From an uncultured Ruminiclostridium sp. (GTDB lineage Bacteria > Bacillota > Clostridia > Oscillospirales > Ruminococcaceae): DNA of 64,000 nucleotides. Under the pieces are notes generated by a model. That model saw nothing but the letters and a program-made list of their open reading frames with translations. It had not been told where the DNA came from and searched no databases. Shown piece by piece: positions 32,547 through 40,901 of this stretch. The stretch spans positions 1 to 64,000 of the forward strand of contig CAKSFR010000003.1 in NCBI GenBank assembly GCA_934454635.1, given 5' to 3'. Both the position numbers and the translations under genes were made by a program. Numbering within the stretch: position 1 is the first letter of the stretch; the number at the start of each line of letters is the position of its first letter.

Positions 32547-33743
32547 TCATGACTGCTTCTCCGCGCGCTTTTTGCTCAGTCGGTACAGCAGCAAGCCTCC
32601 CGTCATAAGCGCGGGGAAGATTATACCGCAGAGAATGCCGAGGTTTAGTCTTCCTCCAAGCAGCTCGGCGGCGTTCCCGACCACGGCGGGCCCCGTTGCG
32701 CAGCCGATATCACCCGCAAGCGCGAAGAGCGCGAACATAAGCGTTCCGCCGCCCTTTATCCCCGCGCAGGCAAGCGAAAACGTCCCCGGCCAGAGTATTC
32801 CCACGGAAAAACCGCAGATTCCGCAGCCGATAAGACTGAACACGGGGTTCGGCGAAAGCGCGGTAAGCAGATATGCGCCGACGCAGAGGACGCTGCTGAA
32901 AAGCATGAATTTCTCGAGGTCGATCTTGTGTCCGAACTTTCCGTATACCGCCCGCGCGGTTCCCATAAGAATCGCAAAAAGCATAGGCCCTGCGAGGTCG
33001 CCGAGCGATTTTGACACTCCGAGTCCCGCCTCGGCAAACGCCGAAGCCCACTGGCTTACGCCTTGTTCGGAGGCGCCCGCGCAAAGCATGAGCAGGAACA
33101 TTATGTAAAACAGCTTGTTCTTAAGCAGGGCAGAGGGCTTCATTCCGATTTCGTCCTCGGGAATGAGGCTGTTTATCGGCACACGCAGGAACAGAATAAG
33201 GTTTGCTGCGGGAATAACAGCCCAGATCAGAGCGATCACGCGCCAGTTTTCTATACCGAAAACGGTGAAAAACAGCGTGGAAAGCAGCACGACCCCGACG
33301 TGTCCCCAACAGTAGAACGAATGGAGCAGGCTCATCGCTTTTTCTTTGTTGTCAGTCGGGCAGGCTTCGACAATCGGGCTTATAAGCACCTCAAGAAGCC
33401 CTCCACCGACCGCGTAGAGCGTTACCGTAGTTACAAGTCCCCAAAAAGGGTCGGGGAAAATATCGGGAAGAAGCGCCAGTCCGACAAGTCCGACGATAGA
33501 AAACGCGTGCGCGATAACCGCGGATTTGCGGTAGCCGATACGGTCGATAAAAAACGCCGAAAGCAGGTCGATAACGAGCTGAACGCCGAAGTTTATCGAG
33601 ATAAGAAGCGTGATTTTCGCGTAGGAAATGCCGTAGCTGTCCTGAAAAGTCAGGAACAGGAGCGGCACAAAGTTGTTGACGATCGCCTGAACAATGTACC
33701 CGACAAAGCAGGCGAAAAGAGTGTGTTTGTAATTTATATTCAT
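32547..33743 (-). CDS. MFS transporter, probably for sugars
   Basis: 398 residues with about twelve hydrophobic segments. The first half has YGISYAKITLLISINFGVQL and the loop DRIGYRKSAV (cytoplasmic loop 2-3), a standard MFS landmark. No substrate motif is clear. It precedes the GH43 gene on the same strand, which favours an oligosaccharide or a product of xylan breakdown, but the family pattern alone would fit fucose/FucP-like or other sugars too. It starts behind GAGGGGTGAGTAA. A shared transcript with the hydrolase is likely. Confidence 0.8.
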   Translation of the reverse strand: MNINYKHTLFACFVGYIVQAIVNNFVPLLFLTFQDSYGISYAKITLLISINFGVQLVIDLLSAFFIDRIGYRKSAVIAHAFSIVGLVGLALLPDIFPDPFWGLVTTVTLYAVGGGLLEVLISPIVEACPTDNKEKAMSLLHSFYCWGHVGVVLLSTLFFTVFGIENWRVIALIWAVIPAANLILFLRVPINSLIPEDEIGMKPSALLKNKLFYIMFLLMLCAGASEQGVSQWASAFAEAGLGVSKSLGDLAGPMLFAILMGTARAVYGKFGHKIDLEKFMLFSSVLCVGAYLLTALSPNPVFSLIGCGICGFSVGILWPGTFSLACAGIKGGGTLMFALFALAGDIGCATGPAVVGNAAELLGGRLNLGILCGIIFPALMTGGLLLYRLSKKRAEKQS

Positions 33744-33862
33744 TTACTCACCCCTCGGAATATTGTCATTTGTATTATATGCGCTTTCCCGCCTCTTCGC
33801 TAGCACAAAAATGACATTCGGGATTTTTCACGGAAAACGCAGCAGAGCATTAAAAAAACAAA

Positions 33863-33888
33863 AACGGCACGGTTTTCGCCATGCCGTT
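33863..33888 (-). terminator. Terminator of the rplJL operon
   Basis: Stem AACGGCA/TGCCGTT (extended by inner pairs) is followed on the minus strand by TTTTGTTTTTTT. It ends the operon right after rplL. Confidence 0.85.
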
Positions 33889-33909
33889 AATGTTATGTTT
33901 GAGTCAAGC

Positions 33910-34287
33910 TTACTTAAGCTCAACAGTTGCGCCTGCTGCTTCAAGCTTGGTCTTGATTTCTTCAGCTTCTGCCTTAGAAACGCCTTCCTTGAGAGCCTTA
34001 GGAGCAGATTCAACGAGTTCCTTGGATTCCTTAAGACCAAGACCGCAGATATCCTTAACAGCCTTGATAACGTCCATCTTCTTTTCGCCGAAGGAAGCGA
34101 GAACTACGTCAAATTCGGTCTTTTCTTCAGCAGCTGCTGCGCCTGCGCCTGCTGCGGGACCTGCTGCAACCATAGCGGCAGCGGATACGCCAAATTCTTC
34201 CTCTAATGCCTTTACTAAATCGTTGAGTTCGAGAACGGTTAATTCCTTAACGTCTTCTACTAACTTTAAAACCTTTTCTGAAGCCAT
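33910..34287 (-). CDS. rplL: 50S ribosomal protein L7/L12
   Basis: 125 residues, the normal length. It forms the flexible stalk of the large subunit that calls in elongation factors. The N-terminal dimer domain ([20 protein letters not shown]), an Ala/Gly hinge ([17 protein letters not shown]), and the C-terminal domain with [20 protein letters not shown] and [12 protein letters not shown] are all present. It is the second gene of rplJ-rplL. A terminator follows at 33888 and the next gene is an oppositely functioning MFS transporter, so rpoB is not downstream as it is in many Firmicutes. Confidence 0.97.
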   Translation of the reverse strand: MASEKVLKLVEDVKELTVLELNDLVKALEEEFGVSAAAMVAAGPAAGAGAAAAEEKTEFDVVLASFGEKKMDVIKAVKDICGLGLKESKELVESAPKALKEGVSKAEAEEIKTKLEAAGATVELK

Positions 34288-34356
34288 TTTAATGTTCCTC
34301 CATATTCAATATTTTTGATGTTTATGCGGCTTTACGCCGCGCTTTTGCATAAAGAT

Positions 34357-34869
34357 TTATGCAACCTCTTCGCTTTCCTTCTTCTTTGCAATTTCGCTTG
34401 CTGCGATAGCAAGTCTCTGCATAGGAGACTGGAGCATGAAGAGAAGCTTGGAAACAAGCGTTTCCTTGTTGGGGAGCTTTGCGTATTCTTCAACAACTGC
34501 GGGAGCGATAGCTTCCTTGCCGATGAAGCCTACCTTAATGCTGAACTTTCCGTTGGACGCTTCAACCTGCTTGAAGAGAATCTTCGGAGCAGCAATGATG
34601 TCGTCCTCGTGGATAGCGATAGCGGTTGTACCCTCGAGGTGTTCGTCGATACCGGTGATGCCTGCCTTTTCAGCCGCTCTCTTTAACAGGGTATTCTTTA
34701 CAACGAAGTATTCAACGCCTGCTTCTCTGAGCTGCTTGCGAAGTGCGGTATCCTCGGCAACAGTGATGCCTCTGTAATCAACGATTACGCCGCCGGCTGC
34801 CTTTTCGAGCTTTGCCGCGAGTTCGTCAACGTACTGCTGCTTGGACTGTAAAATCTTCTCGCTTGCCAT
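34357..34869 (-). CDS. rplJ: 50S ribosomal protein L10
   Basis: 170 residues. It anchors the L7/L12 stalk on 23S rRNA. Family features: KQQYVDELAAKLEKAAGGVI and VDYRGITVAEDTALRKQLRE, VVKNTLLKRAAEKAGI, then a C-terminal helix that binds L7/L12 dimers (LVSKLLFMLQSPMQRLAIA). It starts behind AAGGAGGAAAAATC. The leader at about 34895-35035 resembles the L10 leader, so the L10-L7/L12 complex probably represses its own synthesis. The 69-bp gap to rplL contains a short hairpin GCGGC/GCCGC. Confidence 0.97.
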   Translation of the reverse strand: MASEKILQSKQQYVDELAAKLEKAAGGVIVDYRGITVAEDTALRKQLREAGVEYFVVKNTLLKRAAEKAGITGIDEHLEGTTAIAIHEDDIIAAPKILFKQVEASNGKFSIKVGFIGKEAIAPAVVEEYAKLPNKETLVSKLLFMLQSPMQRLAIAASEIAKKKESEEVA

Positions 34870-34894
34870 GATTTTTCCTCCTTATCGAATTTCG

Positions 34895-35035
34895 CTGTCC
34901 GAAAACAAAGCAGGAAATACAAAAAATCCCGCCGCTAAAGACGGCAGGACGATAATTTCATATCTTCCCATTCCTCGGCAGGCGGTTTCCCGTTAGCGTC
35001 TGCAAGCGCAGACGACCTGCTGTCTTTAGAACAGC
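34895..35035 (-). promoter_or_regulatory. Ribosomal L10 leader
   Basis: The mRNA leader of rplJL contains an interrupted stem starting AAAGACAGCAGGTCGTCTGC, then AACGGGAAACCGCCTGCCG, and GAGGAATGGGAAGAT. This resembles the Rfam L10 leader. It ends with a stem CCTGCCG/CGGCGGG followed by ATTTTTTG (34921-34948), likely an attenuator. The published role is autoregulation by L10-L12. Confidence 0.75.
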
Positions 35036-35041
35036 AAAAAT

Positions 35042-35070
35042 ATTATAGCACGAGCGATTCCGTTTGTCAA
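35042..35070 (-). promoter_or_regulatory. Promoter of the rplJL operon
   Basis: On the minus strand TTGACA (35065-35070), a 17-bp spacer, and TATAAT (35042-35047): a full consensus match. Confidence 0.85.
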
Positions 35071-35128
35071 GTGTTTTTTTAATTTTTTTGCAGCGGCATT
35101 CACTGCGGCAAATAAATCCATGAATATC

Positions 35129-35157
35129 TTTACAAATCCGCACATTTGTGGTATACT
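35129..35157 (+). promoter_or_regulatory. Promoter of the prfB-rlmD operon
   Basis: TTTACA (35129-35134), a 17-bp spacer ending TGTGG, and TATACT (35152-35157). Confidence 0.7.
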
Positions 35158-35198
35158 AAATATATATGCGTGAACGAAAACAGAAAGGAACTACCGAT

Positions 35199-36317
35199 AT
35201 GCTGCAATACGAAGAAATCATACTTGAATTTGAGGGGCTGAAGCCCCAGCTTAAAGAGCTTGCCGCAGCGCTTAATCTGGATAATCTCAAAGCGGAGATC
35301 GCAAAGCTCGAGGAGCAGTCGGCACAGCCGGATTTCTGGAACGACAGCGAAAATTCTCAGAAAATTCTACAGAAAATGGGCGGACTTAAAGCAAAGGTCG
35401 CTCAGTATGAAAAGCTTGCCGAAAATTTCGACGACGTTCTCACAATGGCGGAGCTTGCCAACGAAGAAGAGGACGAGTCAATGCTCGGCGAGATAACCGA
35501 GCTTGCCGAAAACGCCAAGCGCGGGCTTGAAGAGCAGAAGCTCGTAACGCTTCTTTCGGGCGAATACGACAGCAAGAACGCAATTCTCACGTTCCATGCG
35601 GGCGCAGGCGGAACCGAGGCGCAGGACTGGGTAGAAATGCTTTACAGAATGTATAACCACTGGGCGGAGCGCCATAATTTCAAGGTTTCCCTGCTTGATT
35701 ATCTCGAGGGCGAAGAAGCGGGAATAAAGAGTGCGTCAATCCTTATCGAGGGGCTTAACGCATATGGCTTCCTGAAGTCGGAAAACGGCGTTCATCGTCT
35801 TGTTCGCGTTTCTCCGTTCGACGCCTCGGGCAGACGTCACACAAGCTTCGCGAGCCTTGAAGTAATGCCCGAAATCGACGAGGATACGACGGTAGATATC
35901 CGTCCCGAGGATATTGAAATGGAAGTTTACCGTTCAAGCGGCGCGGGCGGACAAAAAGTAAACAAAACGTCGTCGGCGGTTCGGCTTATCCATAAGCCTA
36001 CGGGCATTGTCTGCGCCTGCCAGACGCAGAGAAGCCAGCTCCAGAACCGCGAATACGCTATGAGAATGCTTGTTTCAAAGCTGGTTGAGATCAAGGAAAG
36101 AGAACACCTCGACAAGATCACCGATATTAAGGGCGAACAGCTTCAGATCGCGTGGGGCGCGCAGATACGCTCATACGTTTTCATGCCGTACACTCTTGTT
36201 AAGGATCACAGAACGGGCTATGAAGTCGGCAATATCCAATCGGTAATGGACGGCGACATTGACGGATTTATAAACGCTTACCTCAAGAGCAAGGCGCTTG
36301 AGAAAAATTCGGACTGA
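35199..36317 (+). CDS. prfB: Peptide chain release factor 2
   Basis: 372 residues. It releases peptides at UAA and UGA codons. The stop-codon recognition motif SPFDASG and the catalytic GGQ (G250-Q252 in SSGAGGQKVNKT) are present. I start at ATG 35199 (MLQYEEIILEFEG) behind AGAAAGGAA. The frame is continuous; the internal UGA with CUUUGA programmed frameshift found in many prfB genes is absent, so production is not autoregulated in that way. It overlaps the start region of the second RlmD-like gene (one base between stop and ATG). Confidence 0.96.
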   Translation: MLQYEEIILEFEGLKPQLKELAAALNLDNLKAEIAKLEEQSAQPDFWNDSENSQKILQKMGGLKAKVAQYEKLAENFDDVLTMAELANEEEDESMLGEITELAENAKRGLEEQKLVTLLSGEYDSKNAILTFHAGAGGTEAQDWVEMLYRMYNHWAERHNFKVSLLDYLEGEEAGIKSASILIEGLNAYGFLKSENGVHRLVRVSPFDASGRRHTSFASLEVMPEIDEDTTVDIRPEDIEMEVYRSSGAGGQKVNKTSSAVRLIHKPTGIVCACQTQRSQLQNREYAMRMLVSKLVEIKEREHLDKITDIKGEQLQIAWGAQIRSYVFMPYTLVKDHRTGYEVGNIQSVMDGDIDGFINAYLKSKALEKNSD

Positions 36318-36318
36318 T

Positions 36319-37677
36319 ATGCAGAAAAACGAGATTATTACACTTGAAATAACAGGTATGACAAACGAGGGCTGCGGCATCGGCAGAGCAGGCGGAATGG
36401 TTGTATTCGTTCCGCTCAGCGCCGTTGGCGACAGCCTTCGTGTGCGTATTGTAAAGGTAAACAAAAGCCATTGCTACGGCAAAATCGAGGAAATATTGAC
36501 CCCGTCGCCCGATAGGACTGACGTGGACTGCTGCGTTTTCGGAAAGTGCGGCGGATGTGATTTTCGCCACATTTCATACGAAGCGGAGCTTAAAGCAAAG
36601 GACGGCTTTATCCGCGACGCATTCACCAGAATAGGCGGGCTTGAACCCGAGTTTCTGCCGATTATCGGGAACTGCAACATCGACAGCTATCGCAATAAAA
36701 CGCAGTATCCCGTGCGCAAAAACGAACGGGGCGAAACCGTCTGCGGCTTTTTTGCGGAACGCAGTCACCGTGTTGTATGCTGTGAGCAATGTTGGCTCGA
36801 ACAAGATATTTTTTCGGATATACGCTGCGCGGTTCTTGACCTCGCGCATGAGCTGAAAATTTCGCCTTATAACGAGGCTGAACACAGCGGTGTGCTGCGT
36901 TCAATATGCATTCGGCGCGGGTACCATACGGGTGAGATCGGCGTAACGCTGGTCGTGCGGAGAGCAGTGCCGCAGCTAAAAACTCTCGCGGCAGCGCTGA
37001 GCCAAAAAATCTCAGAAATAAAGAGCATTGTCGCAAACATAAACAAGGCGGAAACGAACGTTATCTACGGCGATGAAGAAAAACTGCTTTTCGGTGCGCC
37101 CGTGATATACGACAGTATGTGCGGAAAGCGGTTTGCGGTTTCGTCGAGGTCTTTTTATCAGGTCAACACGCCTATGGCGGAGATTTTGTATCAAAAAGCG
37201 GCGGAGCTTGCGCAGCCCGACGGCAAGACGGTTATCGACCTTTACTGCGGAGCGGGAACTATCGGACTTACTATGGCAGACAGGGCGAAAAGCGTCATCG
37301 GCGTGGAAATAGTCGAAAGCGCGGTCGAAAACGCCCGTGAGAACGCACGTCTGAACGGCGCGGAGAACGCGCGCTTTTTCTGCGGCGACGCAGGCGAGGT
37401 CACGCATAAGCTTGCAGAGGAAGGCATAACGGCGGACGTCGTTATTGTTGACCCCGCGCGCAAGGGCTGCGACGAAGAAACTATCGGGAATATCGTGAAA
37501 TTTTCACCCGAACGCATTGTAATGGTGTCGTGTAATGCTGTCACGGCGGCGCGCGACTGTCGGGCGCTTACCGAACGCGGGTATGAGCTGAGGACGGTGC
37601 AGGGAGTGGATCTGTTCAGCAGGACGAGGCATGTTGAGTGCGTGGTATTGCTGTCAAAGACACAGGATAAATCGTAA
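36319..37677 (+). CDS. 23S rRNA (uracil-5-)-methyltransferase, RlmD/RlmCD type with TRAM domain
   Basis: 452 residues. It makes m5U in 23S rRNA from SAM. The N-terminal TRAM domain is at about 4-60 (EIITLEITGMTNEGCGIGR). A cysteine cluster, CCVFGKCGGCDF, follows and probably holds a 4Fe-4S group with the later Cys in CEQCW. The catalytic half has SSRSFYQVN, DLYCGAGTIGL, VDPARKG and the catalytic Cys in MVSCNAVTAARD. The start at 36319 lies directly after the prfB stop, so they are translationally linked. It differs from the protein at 19620, which lacks TRAM and has an added C-terminal domain. Confidence 0.93.
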   Translation: MQKNEIITLEITGMTNEGCGIGRAGGMVVFVPLSAVGDSLRVRIVKVNKSHCYGKIEEILTPSPDRTDVDCCVFGKCGGCDFRHISYEAELKAKDGFIRDAFTRIGGLEPEFLPIIGNCNIDSYRNKTQYPVRKNERGETVCGFFAERSHRVVCCEQCWLEQDIFSDIRCAVLDLAHELKISPYNEAEHSGVLRSICIRRGYHTGEIGVTLVVRRAVPQLKTLAAALSQKISEIKSIVANINKAETNVIYGDEEKLLFGAPVIYDSMCGKRFAVSSRSFYQVNTPMAEILYQKAAELAQPDGKTVIDLYCGAGTIGLTMADRAKSVIGVEIVESAVENARENARLNGAENARFFCGDAGEVTHKLAEEGITADVVIVDPARKGCDEETIGNIVKFSPERIVMVSCNAVTAARDCRALTERGYELRTVQGVDLFSRTRHVECVVLLSKTQDKS

Positions 37678-37743
37678 GTTTACAGTTGATAATCTAAACT
37701 TGATTATTGAATAAGCAGAAAACTCGAATTTGATGGAGATATT

Positions 37744-38478
37744 ATGGAAAAAATTAAAACAAAAAAGACAATATATATTCTACTCGCTATATTGGGCTTG
37801 TTTGCTTTTCAATCTTTTGCAAGTAAGTTAGGTGGTTTCGTTGCTGATTTATTTCAATATGAAGTGATTGATAAAGATGGCACATTTATGAGTGTTTCCG
37901 TGCACCACATTGTTCAGATGATTGTGGCTTTAGTACTTATTTTTATTGTTAGTAAGAAAAGCAATTTAGATTTTGGGTTAATACCAAGGCTAAATAAGAG
38001 CGGTATACTATATACGGCAATTTTTGCCATCATTATTTTAATATATGTTCTTATTAGTTATGTCGTTGGTTATTCACTTGATACAATTGCACCATATGAA
38101 TATGAGTTAAATATATCGAATGTCTTGGGAACATTAGGATTTCAACTGTTTTTATCGGGAACATCAGAAGAAATCCTGTTTAGAGCACTTCCTATTACTG
38201 TTCTTGGTGGAGTGATTTGCAAAGATAATAAAAAGAGCTATATATTTATTATTGTAATAGCCTCGGTACTATTTTCTGTTGCGCATATCCGATGGACATT
38301 GTTTCCCGTTTCAATATCTTTTTCATGGTTTCAATTGATTTATGCGTTTATATTAGGTATAGCGTATGGACTAACATATGTGAAATCAGAAAGTATAATT
38401 TATCCTATGATTATGCATGGATTGAGTAATTTCTTTATGGTTGGAATGGGATATATATTTATGGCTATGATGAGCTAG
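37744..38478 (+). CDS. CPBP family intramembrane metalloprotease
   Basis: 244 residues with about seven hydrophobic segments. The family motifs are SGTSEEILFR (EExxxR), FSVAHIRW, and IIYPMIMHGLSNFF (HxxxN), so the metal-binding and catalytic residues appear intact. The family includes Abi/CAAX-like proteases and bacteriocin immunity proteins. The gene is much AT-richer than both neighbours and its codons favour A/T third positions, which suggests recent transfer. It stands alone, and a 154-bp inverted-repeat element begins 4 bp after its stop. The substrate is unknown; bacteriocin self-protection is one possibility. Confidence 0.85.
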   Translation: MEKIKTKKTIYILLAILGLFAFQSFASKLGGFVADLFQYEVIDKDGTFMSVSVHHIVQMIVALVLIFIVSKKSNLDFGLIPRLNKSGILYTAIFAIIILIYVLISYVVGYSLDTIAPYEYELNISNVLGTLGFQLFLSGTSEEILFRALPITVLGGVICKDNKKSYIFIIVIASVLFSVAHIRWTLFPVSISFSWFQLIYAFILGIAYGLTYVKSESIIYPMIMHGLSNFFMVGMGYIFMAMMS

Positions 38479-38481
38479 GGA

Positions 38482-38635
38482 GTGTTGACGCTAAAATAAT
38501 GCGTAGATTTTCGAACATAAATTTTACACAGACAAGGCAAAAAGGTGCGGGCAGGCTGTCGCCTGTCAAACCTTTTTAACGCAGAATGCGTGAAATTTTG
38601 CCAAAAAGATGCGTCATTAGGCTTAGTGTCAACAC
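38482..38635. repeat. 154-bp inverted-repeat element
   Basis: Ends GTGTTGACGCTAA (38482-38494) and TTAGTGTCAACAC (38623-38635) match at 12 of 13 positions in inverted orientation. Internal palindromes include GGCAGGC/GCCTGTC and AAAAGGT/ACCTTTT. It lies between the AT-rich protease gene and the lipoprotein gene. No open frame of note. Confidence 0.65.
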
Positions 38636-38768
38636 GACCTAATACATGGTTAAAAGTACACCAAAAATTCAGTTTCATGGACATATTTCGACAAAACCGC
38701 AAAGACTTCTCACCTATCATATCAAGCCGTGTCGAAACGGTATGTCTGCTGCTAAGAAAGGGAGTAAT

Positions 38769-39233
38769 ATGAAAAAGATAATATGTGGATTTGCTGCTGT
38801 CCTGCTTTGTTTTTGTATGGCGGGATGCAGTAACGAGTTTGCGAAAAATGAATACGATTCCGCAGAGAAAATTTCGGAACAGTCTGACAGGTTTGCAAAA
38901 GTCGGCGCGTTGTACAATCAGACGGATAACGGCTGTATATTCACGGCTGAAAAATTCGACGGACGTGAGACTGTGTGGACGGCAGAAGCAGAAGAGGAAT
39001 ACTGTGCTTCCGCCGAAATATTGATGAAAATATCGTGCGGAACGGCGAAGTTGGTGCTTATTGACGGAAATGGAAATATTACTGTGCTGATTGAGTGCGA
39101 TTCCGATGAATTAAGCGGTTCAGCTGAATCGGTTTCTTTTTCGGAGGGGAAAAACAGGCTGAAAATTGTTGGATATGACTGCGAAAATGTTGAACTTAAT
39201 GTACAGTTTTCAGGGCAGAACGCAGAAAATTGA
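38769..39233 (+). CDS. Small lipoprotein of unknown function
   Basis: 154 residues. A signal peptide with lipobox MAGC (Cys20) predicts attachment to the outer face of the cell membrane. The mature part is acidic and rich in beta-type sequence, with a strongly conserved-looking end RLKIVGYDCENVEL. A remnant of the same C-terminal third lies at 18543-18689. The family is unknown to me. The start follows AAGGGAGTAAT. The gene after it opens with the same ATGAAAACCGG as the patatin gene at 18725, so this is one half of a duplicated block. Confidence 0.8.
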   Translation: MKKIICGFAAVLLCFCMAGCSNEFAKNEYDSAEKISEQSDRFAKVGALYNQTDNGCIFTAEKFDGRETVWTAEAEEEYCASAEILMKISCGTAKLVLIDGNGNITVLIECDSDELSGSAESVSFSEGKNRLKIVGYDCENVELNVQFSGQNAEN

Positions 39234-39273
39234 TTTTAATATTGATGTATTTTGAACGGAAAGGATTTATGCA

Positions 39274-39456
39274 ATGAAAACCGGGTCAAGTATGCGAGAA
39301 TGTGAGCGCATTATTGAAAGCATTGAACATTTTCATGGACATTTGGAAATTGAGTCATGCGGCAAATTAGGTTTGTGCTCCATCGAATATAAAGAAGATG
39401 TCGCGGAAAGAGTTGATGAAATAGCAAATTTTTGCAATATGATATTGAAAGCGTAA
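39274..39456 (+). CDS. Small ORF with chimeric start (unknown)
   Basis: 60 codons. It is preceded by GGAAAGGATTTATGCA, a good ribosome-binding site. The first residues MKTG and the upstream 40 bases match the start of the patatin gene at 18725, then the sequence changes to CERIIESIEHFHGHLEIESC and ends ANFCNMILKA with no patatin similarity. The remainder looks protein-like (amphipathic, charged) but I do not recognise it. It may be a real small protein translated from a borrowed start, or a recombination leftover. Confidence 0.4.
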   Translation: MKTGSSMRECERIIESIEHFHGHLEIESCGKLGLCSIEYKEDVAERVDEIANFCNMILKA

Positions 39457-39564
39457 ATTTCAGCTTCATCGGTCTTACCGTAAACGGCAGAACTGCGAAA
39501 AGGGAAAAATTAAATGAGAATAAGCGGATAATTTGAATTTTCAAGCGCGGAGGAGCATTGAATT

Positions 39565-40194
39565 ATGGTCAATAAAAGGTATTATGAAAAGCTTGGCGGA
39601 TTCTCTTATGTCTTGGGTGAACTGAGAAAGAAAATCGGCGAGCAGCAGACCGACATTCTTATCAATGACGCAGTAAACCTGTGCAACGAGTTGTGTGAAA
39701 AATATAAAAATCTGTCCAAAAAGGAAAGAGTACATACCGAACAGATGATCTTCCCGCGGGTTGCTTTTTATTTGCAGATGATCAAATATATCCCGCCCGA
39801 AGAAGCCGTAAGTCTTATAGAAGAATCTGTAAGAATAGGCGTGGAGCCTGACCTGAAACGTCTGCATTTTGTGACTAAGATTCCTTTTATTCGACCTCTT
39901 TTCTTTAAGATTTTCCCTAAAATGATAGACACCATGTTCAACGAAGAAGTGGGCTTTAAAACCAAAGAGCTTGAATCCGACAGCAAACATTACAGAGTCG
40001 ACGTTCTGCAATGCCCCTATATGAAGTATTGCGAATTACTGGGCTGCAAAGAACTGACAGAAACCTTCTGCTTGAGCGATGACCGCGTTTTTGGAAATAT
40101 GTGCGGTATTACCTTCGAGCGGCAAGGCACGATAGGGCGCGGCAATGATAGATGTGATTTTTACTTTTATACTATTTTTCAACAACGTCTATAG
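39565..40194 (+). CDS. L-2-amino-thiazoline-4-carboxylic acid hydrolase-like protein
   Basis: 209 residues resembling the ATC hydrolase family (PF14196). The C-terminal half has the expected CPYMKYCELLGCKELTETFC, then SDDRVFG and FERQGTIGRGNDRCDFYF. Members of the family are named after an enzyme of cysteine formation, but most, including this one, are uncharacterised. The normal end would be near DRCDFYF; here the frame runs on through YTIFQQRL and stops inside a family A repeat (40165-40210), so the native stop was replaced by an insertion. The start follows GCGGAGGAGCA. Confidence 0.8.
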   Translation: MVNKRYYEKLGGFSYVLGELRKKIGEQQTDILINDAVNLCNELCEKYKNLSKKERVHTEQMIFPRVAFYLQMIKYIPPEEAVSLIEESVRIGVEPDLKRLHFVTKIPFIRPLFFKIFPKMIDTMFNEEVGFKTKELESDSKHYRVDVLQCPYMKYCELLGCKELTETFCLSDDRVFGNMCGITFERQGTIGRGNDRCDFYFYTIFQQRL

Positions 40195-40210
40195 GAAGAT
40201 TCGCCGCCTC
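40165..40210 (-). repeat. AT-rich repeat family A, copy 4 (in the 3' end of a gene)
   Basis: TTATACTATTTTTCAACAACG and TCTATAGGAAGATTCGCCGC match the other family A copies in reverse orientation. It supplies the last eight codons and stop of the ATC hydrolase-like gene. Confidence 0.7.
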
Positions 40211-40303
40211 TTCAAAACGGCGTGCGGCTGCCGATTTTGAGAATAAAACGGGCGTAGCGTTGAAAAATACCCGTAATTGCTGCGAATCCGAAAACGGTGC
40301 GGA

Positions 40304-40837
40304 CTACATCAGTTTCCCAAGCTCCGAGTCGAAATCGTCCAGCAGAAGCCGCAGCGCAGTGAAGCCCATCAGGCTGTAATTGTCCGCTCCGCATTTTTTT
40401 ACGGGGATCTCAAGCGGTTCGATTCTCCTGCCAGAAAGCGCGGTAAGCTCACGGTTAAGCGAAACGAGAAGCGTGTCGTCGGTTTCGCTTGTAAAGGATA
40501 TTGTGGCGGTATCGGAAAGTCCGCAGGCGACCGTCGGAACGCTGCGTTCACGCAGAATACGGCGGTGAGCCTTATCGTCCGCGTTGATTATTGCCGTGCA
40601 GCTTTCGGGGAGCGTTGCGGGCAGCCGCCCGCCCTGTTTAAGCAGTACGATTCCGCCCGAAATTCCCCTGAAAATCGGCGATTCGCAGTCGAAAACAAGC
40701 AGATTATATCCCGTTCCGAACCGCTCGACGCGGTTTTCGCAAAAATAAGTAATATCATAGGTTTTGGAAAGTCTGCTGCAAACAAGCTGTCCGATTTTGT
40801 CGTTACCGCTGCTGCCGACGATAAAAATATCGGTCAT
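40304..40837 (-). CDS. Unknown protein with an N-terminal nucleotide-binding-like segment
   Basis: 177 residues of unrecognised family. It begins MTDIFIVGSSGNDKIGQLVC, a beta-strand plus glycine-turn pattern that could open a Rossmann or P-loop-like fold, though no complete nucleotide motif is present. Later parts are SGGIVLLKQGG and SLMGFTALRLLLDDFDSELG, the latter recalling the end of Mur ligase-like or SepF-type helices only weakly. I start at ATG 40837 behind GGAGGGAAAA. It follows the lipoprotein gene at 40902 on the same strand but a terminator lies between them, so it probably depends on read-through. Confidence 0.7.
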   Translation of the reverse strand: MTDIFIVGSSGNDKIGQLVCSRLSKTYDITYFCENRVERFGTGYNLLVFDCESPIFRGISGGIVLLKQGGRLPATLPESCTAIINADDKAHRRILRERSVPTVACGLSDTATISFTSETDDTLLVSLNRELTALSGRRIEPLEIPVKKCGADNYSLMGFTALRLLLDDFDSELGKLM

Positions 40838-40856
40838 TTTTCCCTCCGAAATCAAA

Positions 40857-40896
40857 AAATCCCGCCGTGGTTAGTGTAACCGCTGCGGGATTTTTT
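40857..40896 (-). terminator. Terminator after the Ig-like lipoprotein gene
   Basis: Stem AAATCCCGC/GCGGGATTT with an inner GGTTA/TAACC stem and A and T runs on both sides; it can act in both directions. Confidence 0.8.
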
Positions 40897-40901
40897 AAAC
40901 G

